This document shows, in pieces, positions 16,355 through 21,430 of a DNA stretch of 21,430 nt. A model generated the notes under the pieces. The model did no database searches and was not told where the DNA came from. It was given only the letters and a program-made list of their open reading frames with translations. The position numbers were made by a program, and so were the translations under genes. The stretch covers positions 40,001-61,430 of the forward strand of contig CAUYUJ010015290.1 of the NCBI GenBank assembly GCA_963575745.1, given 5' to 3'. How positions within the stretch are numbered: position 1 is the first letter of the stretch; the number at the start of each line of letters is the position of its first letter. This stretch comes from Prorocentrum cordatum. Lineage: Eukaryota; Sar; Dinophyceae; Prorocentrales; Prorocentraceae.

Positions 16355-16490
16355 GCTTAGCGTGTCGCGGCGGCGTCCCCGGCAACACGCTAAGCCCTGC
16401 AAGCGGATAGCGTGTCGCTCGGGGACCGGAACGTGGATAGTGTGTCGCGCCGTAGCGTGGCGGGCCAGAACCAGCGGAACGACACGCTAA
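16355..16490. promoter_or_regulatory. Cluster of TAGCGTGTCG boxes, direct and inverted
   Basis: Direct copies at 16358-16367 and 16408-16417 (exact), 16438-16447 and 16453-16462 (one change each). Inverted copies at 16480-16489 (exact) and 16383-16392 (one change). The first pair forms a perfect 11-bp inverted repeat, GCTTAGCGTGT at 16355-16365 with ACACGCTAAGC at 16385-16395. This resembles a multi-site protein-binding region, or the remains of a small foldback element. No gene start is visible next to it. Confidence 0.5.
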
Positions 16491-16699
16491 CCCAAACTTC
16501 CTGACAAAAGCGCGTCAGCTCACGTGGCTGATTTTCCTGGCGTTTCCCGTCGCCAGAGGGGCCCGTGTATCGAGGAAGGCGCGCTGGGCGGCGGGGCCGA
16601 AACCAGCTGCATGCAGCAAGCTTCGTCGCCCCCTCCGTTCCTCCTCCCCCAGGACCCCCCCCGTCATGATCTTTTCATCACGTCGACCCCCGAGGTCTC

Positions 16700-16815
16700 G
16701 ATCCAATTTCCGGGACTGGCTTTTCACCCCGCGTCGTTTTTTGACGGTCCCGAGGCCTGGAAAGGGCCCCCAGAGGCTGAACATGGAGAAACGCCCCCCG
16801 GCGTGATGTCTTCCA
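16700..16815. repeat. Dispersed repeat, copy d
   Basis: TTGACGGTCCCGAGGCCTGG, AAAGGGCCCCCAGAGGCTGA, then ACATGGAGAAACGCC. It matches copies a and c in the same orientation and copy b inverted. Confidence 0.55.
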
Positions 16816-17022
16816 CGCAGCGAGGGGGGGTCCCAGAGCCCCCCCCGCTCGTCCGGCCCGAGTCACTTTCGCTGCGCGTGCCGGCAGGGCGGGGCGATGG
16901 GGGAGCGCCCGGGCCGAGGGCGTGGGAGCATTGTCCACCTCGTGCGGCGGCCAGCGGGGAGGCCCCTCGTCCTCGGAAGCAGCTGGAGAGGTTCGGCGGC
17001 GCGCCCAGGGGGGGAACGCGAG

Positions 17023-17097
17023 AGGGGGCCAGGCCTTCTCAGACGGCCGCGGGGCTTCCGAGAAGCCCGACCGCCTTCTGAGAAGGCCTGGCCCCCT
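17023..17097. repeat. Inverted repeat with 21-bp perfect arms
   Basis: Arms AGGGGGCCAGGCCTTCTCAG(A) at 17023-17043 and its exact complement at 17077-17097. Inside the 33-base loop is a second perfect stem, GGGCTTC (17052-17058) with GAAGCCC (17062-17068). Weaker pairing continues outside the arms. Confidence 0.85.
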
Positions 17098-17684
17098 CGC
17101 ACTTTCCCCTTGGGCTCGCCGCGGAGAGGTGACCAGCGAAGTCGCGGCGCCCAGAATGTCATCTGGGCGGCGACTGGAAACGGCCTCCATCCACGACCTG
17201 AACTGATCCGCAGCGTCGATGGTCATGGGGATGCAGCGCCGCGCCTATTTGTCGCCCGCAATTCGTGCGATAGAGCGCGCGGAGGGGACCGAGGGGCGAG
17301 GGTCGAGGCTGTCGGGCGTTTTGGGACTCTCCTGAGCCTCCCGAAGCCTCCAGAGAAGACGCCTTAGCGGCGCGCAGAAGAGGGCGGCGCGAGATCGGAG
17401 TCTGCCAAGACGGCTTGTTAGAAGGCTGGGTAGTGCTCCTAAGAAGCCCCACGCCTTCTCAGAAGGCCTCCGCATCGCGCCACCCCCTTCTGCGCGCCGC
17501 CGACTCGTCCTCCAGGATGGGGAGAAGACGGGACGCTGAGGTGCGCAAGAAGCACCAACACAAGCAGTGTTCTGCTCATATAATTGGCATGCTTGTAAAC
17601 AATTGTCCACGCGACACGCGCGCGCGGCGAACAACTTGGCGGGCCGCTCTGCTTGCTGCTTGCAGCAGACTTCGACCCCTCTTC
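17098..17684. other. No identifiable gene; small palindrome at 17453-17467
   Basis: Contains GCCTTCTCAGAAGGC (17453-17467) next to AAGAAGCCCC, the same words as the hairpin at 17023-17097. Open frames on both strands are short and unsupported. Confidence 0.4.
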
Positions 17685-17762
17685 CTCCCTCTTTCCCTCT
17701 CTCCCTCTCCCTCTCCCTCTCCCTCCTCCTCCTCCTCCTCCTCCTCCTCCTCCTCCTCCTCT
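17685..17762. repeat. CCCTCT and CCT microsatellite
   Basis: CTCCCT hexamers passing into about 12 TCC/CCT triplets. Confidence 0.9.
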
Positions 17763-17766
17763 TCTG

Positions 17767-17788
17767 GTCTTAGCCGTTTTGGATCCAT
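17767..17788 (+). other. Weak spliced-leader-like sequence
   Basis: TAGCCGTTTTGGATCCA matches the central part of the dinoflagellate leader (TAGCC-TTTTGG, 12 of 13). The ends agree poorly. It follows a CCT-rich tract, and no convincing ORF follows. Possibly chance. Confidence 0.2.
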
Positions 17789-17844
17789 GACTCCGCCGGT
17801 GTGGCGCGGCTGATCCCGGGGCAGAAGCGATCTTGATCCCTCGC

Positions 17845-17940
17845 GGAGGATACTCTGGGCGGCAACGGACGGTGGCCTGCCCTCTGCCGAGGCTCCTGGC
17901 GCTGCAGCAAGAGCGGGCGCCCAAGACGCCTCTACAAGAC
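17845..17940. repeat. Diverged duplicate of about 18450-18545
   Basis: Shares GGGCGGCAACGGA/GGGCGGCAGCGGA, TGGCNTGCCC, and GCTGCAGCAAGAGCGGGCGC versus GCTGCAGCGAGCGCGGGCGC in the same order. Overall similarity is low. Confidence 0.35.
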
Positions 17941-18010
17941 CGCCTCCACCCCCACAGGCTTCCTAGAGGCCTCGGACCTACAGCCTGGGCGCGGTGGCGG
18001 AATGTGCTGA

Positions 18011-18196
18011 AGGCCACCAACTCCGCCGCCCCCTGTTGGCTTGCCACAAGGGGCGCACGGCGTGCCGAGCTACAAGCAGTTTTGGGTCCTGTTCAAAAAC
18101 TCCGAATGGGCCCTCGGGTTAACCCACCAGCATGACATCAGGACCCGTACAGTGCGGGCGCGCCGCAAGAAACCCTCGCAAGAAACCCAACCCTGA
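18011..18196 (+). CDS. Possible exon fragment, 61 codons without ATG
   Basis: An open frame between TGA 18008-18010 and TGA 18194-18196. Its second half reads YKQFWVLFKNSEWALGLTHQ, then HDIRTRTVRARRKKPSQ, with a mixed, protein-like composition. It lacks a start codon, so it would need splicing. I recognise no family; the opposite strand is also open, which weakens the call. Confidence 0.2.
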   Translation, partial: RPPTPPPPVGLPQGAHGVPSYKQFWVLFKNSEWALGLTHQHDIRTRTVRARRKKPSQETQP

Positions 18197-19259
18197 AAAC
18201 CCGCGCGCGAGGTGAACCCGAGGGGAAGCCCAGAACACTCTGAACGCAGCAACTTCTTCAACGGCTGCGGGAAGTCACCGCGCAGCTTGCGGAGCGAAGA
18301 AGCCCAGGATGCCCTGACGAAAAGCATCTGGTTTCTCGATGCGCGCCCCCACCGTAGCCTTTCCAGGTCGTCGGCTTTCCCGCTCCAAACGGTCTCAATG
18401 GGTGCTTCCACAAGGCAGGGATCGGCGCTGATTCGCCGCAGGCGTCTTCGATACGGTGGGCGGCAGCGGAGCCTGGCGTGCCCGCCGCCACAAGGGGCTC
18501 CCGGCGGCTGCAGCGAGCGCGGGCGCGTCGCCGCACCCCTGCGACGTTTGTGGCCGCCGTGTCCTGTAAGCTCCTGGCGCTGGGTGTTCACCCAGCACGC
18601 GGCGGGGCGGCCACAACGGCGAGGCTGGGACGCGGCTGGACCCCGCCCAGCGAATCGTCGCCGCGAAGGTGCAGCAAGCTCGGGGGCTGCACGCGCGATG
18701 CGCGGGCCGTCGCGGTCCGTGACGGCTTCGCCGGCGGCAGAGCCATCGTGCTACCGTGAGAGAGACGCAAGCTGAGGAGCGGAGGGGCTTGTCTAGCGAC
18801 CGCGAGCCTCGGCCACGCACAGGCTCGCCGATCCAGATTAGGGGAGCGGACCGAACATCGGAGCCCCTCCTGAGCCCAGAACTGGTCCTCTTTGGACGCC
18901 CGCAGTGGATACGGAAGCCATGGGTACGATGCCCCACAACGAGTTTTGTCCCAGACCGACGGCACCCGCTGTTGGGCAGGCGGCCGTCTGTCTCAAGGCG
19001 CCCGCGGCGACACCGACAGCGAGTCCTGCTCAAAATTAGCAGGAGCTGCTGTTGGTCCTTGTACCCATTCTTTCCGTACCCATTTCGATCGTCCCGATCC
19101 TTACCTCGGCGCCTTGACTGTACGCCTGGGCCCAGCTGAGGCCATGGGGGTGGCAGCCAGCGGCCGTGCCCGTCGGTGGGATCAGGAGGTCGGTTGGGAC
19201 GGCAGTGGCTCCAGCCCCCCCGCATGGGTGGCGCGGAGTGGGGATGGCGTTGAGCACCA
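18197..19259. other. No identifiable gene
   Basis: A minus frame (18591-18070) and a long minus frame (19672-18395) are open but Arg/Pro/Ser-rich with no domain, as expected for GC-rich non-coding DNA. The segment 18450-18545 is the partner of the diverged duplicate at 17845. Confidence 0.35.
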
Positions 19260-19853
19260 TCACGTGGCCCAGGCGTGGATCCCGGGCGGTCGGCAGGTCT
19301 CCGACGAGAGCGAGCAGCACACAGGCCACGAGGGTGGGGCGCTGCTGGCACAGGGGCGCGCGCAGTCGTCCAGCGAGAGCGTGCGTGTAATCCCGCACGC
19401 AGCGGGCGGTCGGACACAGTTGGCCAGAGCGCGGCGGCCGCACGGACGGCCAGCCGCTGCCGAGAGGATGGCAGCCGCAGGATGCCACAGACCAAGGCGC
19501 ACACGGCCGCGGGAAGCGTTGCTGGGATCCAGGCTGATGTGTGTGCTCTGCGGCAGCGCATGGCGATGGAGGACGAGCAAAGCGACACCAGCAAGGCACA
19601 GCAGGAGATGCCCGCCGTGGTGGCCGACATCCGGTACTTGCTGCATGTCCCGAAGGCCAAGGCTGACGACAAAAATCACCACGATGGGCACGTGGTCGAA
19701 CGCGCTGGTTGCCGCAACCTGCCCACGATGGAGAAGGCAGGAAAGGTCGGTGTCGACAACGCGATCGATAACGTTAACGCGCCGATCCAGCACGACCAAC
19801 GGTAGTCCGACGAAAGCAAGGGAGACGCGAGCCAAGAGCGTGCAGGAGTGCAA
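19260..19853 (-). CDS. Unidentified open frame, fully overlapped by an antisense frame
   Basis: 197 codons, hydrophobic, reading LARVSLAFVGLPLVVLDRRV and HVPIVVIFVVSLGLRDMQQV with several Val/Leu-rich stretches. A + strand frame (19275-19805) is codon-aligned antisense to it and hydrophilic (for example QQEMPAVVADIRYLLHVPKA). Both have G/C-rich third positions, because in this register first and third positions mirror each other. Base use therefore cannot say which strand, if either, is coding. No family recognised on either strand. Confidence 0.2.
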   Translation of the reverse strand: MHSCTLLARVSLAFVGLPLVVLDRRVNVIDRVVDTDLSCLLHRGQVAATSAFDHVPIVVIFVVSLGLRDMQQVPDVGHHGGHLLLCLAGVALLVLHRHALPQSTHISLDPSNASRGRVRLGLWHPAAAILSAAAGRPCGRRALANCVRPPAACGITRTLSLDDCARPCASSAPPSWPVCCSLSSETCRPPGIHAWAT

Positions 19854-20415
19854 AAGGTGGAACAGTCGGCCGAAGGGTGCGGCTCAGGCCCAAGAGGAGG
19901 TGAGGTGATGAAGGACGAGCGGGTCCAGCTCCGGGACGAAACTGGATCAGACGAGGGTGGCGGTCACGTGCCTTGGCCTCCGGCAGATGGAGAGGGTGCA
20001 TGCCCTCAGATGAATCAGGCGCTCGATGAAGCGTGCGATGTCCAGCTCGAAGGCCCAAGAAATTTAAAACCCGAAATTCGCTGACCCTCGGGCAGCGCAC
20101 GCGGACGTCGCCCGGGCGGGGCTGAGAGGAACGCGAAGGATCTTGAAATTAAGGTAATCGTCGGTAGGTTGGAGAAGGGTCCCGCTGCCCCGAATGAGTC
20201 AGAGCCCCTGATCGACGCGATGGGCGGCCAAAAGAGCGGCTGGACGAGCTCCCCAGACATCCGACGGTATGATTCTTCAATCCAGGCCCCCAGACCTCCA
20301 AACCCATCCCCGAGGAAAACCCGCTGGCTGAAAAAATCATGCCGCCGGAGATTGGGCGCGAGTGAATGGGGGGGCGAAAAATCGGTGGGGAAGAAAGGCG
20401 CTCTCTTCGGGTCTG
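19854..20415. other. No identifiable gene
   Basis: Short open frames on both strands (for example minus 20497-20015, containing VFLGDGFGGLGAWIEESYRR). No domain I can name. Confidence 0.35.
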
Positions 20416-20472
20416 AAGGCCCCATTGGGGGGCCCGAAAGGGCCCCTTCAGGGGCCCCCAAAGGCCCCTTTT
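20416..20472. repeat. GGGGCCCC-type interleaved palindromes
   Basis: Four to five alternating AAGGCCCC, GGGGGGCCC, AAAGGGCCCCTT and GGGGCCCCCAAAGGCCCCTT words; any two neighbours can pair as a hairpin. Confidence 0.6.
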
Positions 20473-20997
20473 CTGCAGCCCTCGCCGCCCTCCCCATTCA
20501 TCGCCCCCCCCCCCCCGACTGCGCGCCCCACAAGGATACCTCGGGGCGCCGCTCCGGTGACCCTGCCAACTGCCAGGGCGTGCGGCATGCTGCCGTGGCC
20601 GAGGGGCAGCGGCCCCCACCTCGCCCTGGCGCAGGCGGCGGAGCGGGTGGAGCTGGCAGCGGCCCGCTGGGGTCTACCTCTGGGCTACGCGCAGGGGCGA
20701 CCTGCGGTGAGGGCGTCGGGCGAGGAACCGTTGGATGAGGTAGCCAGGGCCTGGAAGCCAGCGGAGCTCCAATCGTGGAGTGGCCACGAACATCGCATGA
20801 TGCCACCGCCATCCTCATATGCTAGCCTGCTGAGATCCCAAGAAGTGATTTCTTGCAAGCTATGCGGTGCAATCTAGGCGGTGCAATTAATTTCTGTTCG
20901 CAGTGAGTTGTCCACTCCACTGCTCGCGCAAACATCCCACCCACCCACCCGCAACTTGGTTTGCAAAATCTCTCAAGACCGTGACGGTGGGTACCAC
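20473..20997. other. No identifiable gene
   Basis: Contains the second copy of the 50-bp repeat (20723-20772) and a CCCACCCACCCACC run near 20936-20950. Nothing else supported. Confidence 0.4.
20723..20772 (+). repeat. 50-bp dispersed repeat shared with 15051-15100
   Basis: See 15051-15100; 43 of 50 identical, same orientation. Confidence 0.6.
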
Positions 20998-21003
20998 ATG
21001 GCA

Positions 21004-21430
21004 CTTGGCAACAACAGCGACGCCGACGACGACAGCGACAACGACGATGACGACGCCGCCGACAACGACTACGACGACACCGACGACGTCTCCAACGACT
21101 TCGACGACGCCGACAACGACGACGACGACACCGACGACGACGACGACAACACCGACGCCGACGACGATGACAACGACGACGACGATGACGACGCCGACGA
21201 CGATAACGACGACACCGACGACGACGACGACGTCAACGACGCCGACGACGACGACGACAACGGCGGCGGCGACGACGACGACGACGTCGACGACGACGAA
21301 GACGACAACGACGCCGACGCCGACGACGAAGACGACGACGTCGCCAACGAAGACAACGAGGAAGGAGGGAGGACGACGACGGCGACCACGACGACAACGA
21401 CGAGGGAGGAGGGAGGACGGCGACGACGCG
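21004..21430. repeat. GAC triplet array, open at window edge
   Basis: About 140 imperfect triplets of GAC with GCC, AAC, ACC, GTC and GAT variants, passing into GGA-rich sequence after 21355. A + frame from ATG 20998-21000 is open to the end and would be Asp-rich. Almost all variation is at codon positions 1 and 2 while position 3 stays C, so the acidic frame shows no sign of protein-level constraint. Confidence 0.85.

Noticed and set aside
20998-21430. Asp-rich acidic protein start
   Set aside because: Codon third positions are nearly constant C while positions 1 and 2 vary, the reverse of what a conserved acidic protein would show.

Overview
The window looks like nuclear DNA of a dinoflagellate. 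Three things point there: (1) a 22-nt stretch at 243-264 (minus strand) that matches the dinoflagellate spliced leader at 19 of its 21 invariant positions; (2) a 6.8-kb retroelement whose protein modules resemble, from memory, the large repeated pol-like proteins of dinoflagellate genomes; (3) very GC-rich DNA full of triplet microsatellites and minisatellites with almost no intact genes. Prorocentrum or a close relative is a guess, not a demonstration.

Layout. 1-264: the 5' end of a retroposed gene on the minus strand (spliced-leader relic, 5'UTR, start codon, 56 codons running off the window). 265-835: purine triplet repeats and no gene. 836-7300: a repeat-dominated region. It holds TTG/TGC triplet arrays, a roughly 41-bp minisatellite in two places, an octamer CCCTATAG array, a 151-bp satellite with four-monomer higher-order periodicity, an 82-bp repeat, a 390-bp polypyrimidine tract, a GC-rich repeat carrying a 12-bp palindrome, and GGA repeats. 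Two blocks (836-1672 and 4650-5930) repeat the same order of modules and end in a short minus-strand segment that varies like coding DNA.

7303-14105: one tyrosine-recombinase retrotransposon on the minus strand. Its order is A1 repeat - Cys-rich/membrane N-terminus - gag-like region - reverse transcriptase - RNase H - tyrosine recombinase - methyltransferase-like module - B1 - A2 - B2. The split direct repeats (A1...B1-A2-B2) are the PAT/Ngaro arrangement. The coding part starts 15 bp inside A1 and ends 54 bp before B1, which fixes the element ends well. It is a decayed copy, with at least three in-frame stops and about ten frame changes. It sits between two GGA tracts, as if it had inserted into one microsatellite.

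14106-21430: accessory DNA with dispersed repeats, a cluster of six TAGCGTGTCG boxes in both orientations (16358-16489), a 21-bp-arm hairpin (17023-17097), weak open frames that I cannot name, and a GAC triplet array running off the right end. I see no tRNA, rRNA or CRISPR. The reverse transcriptase, RNase H and recombinase would together copy and reinsert the retroelement; similar machinery may also have produced the retroposed gene at the left end.
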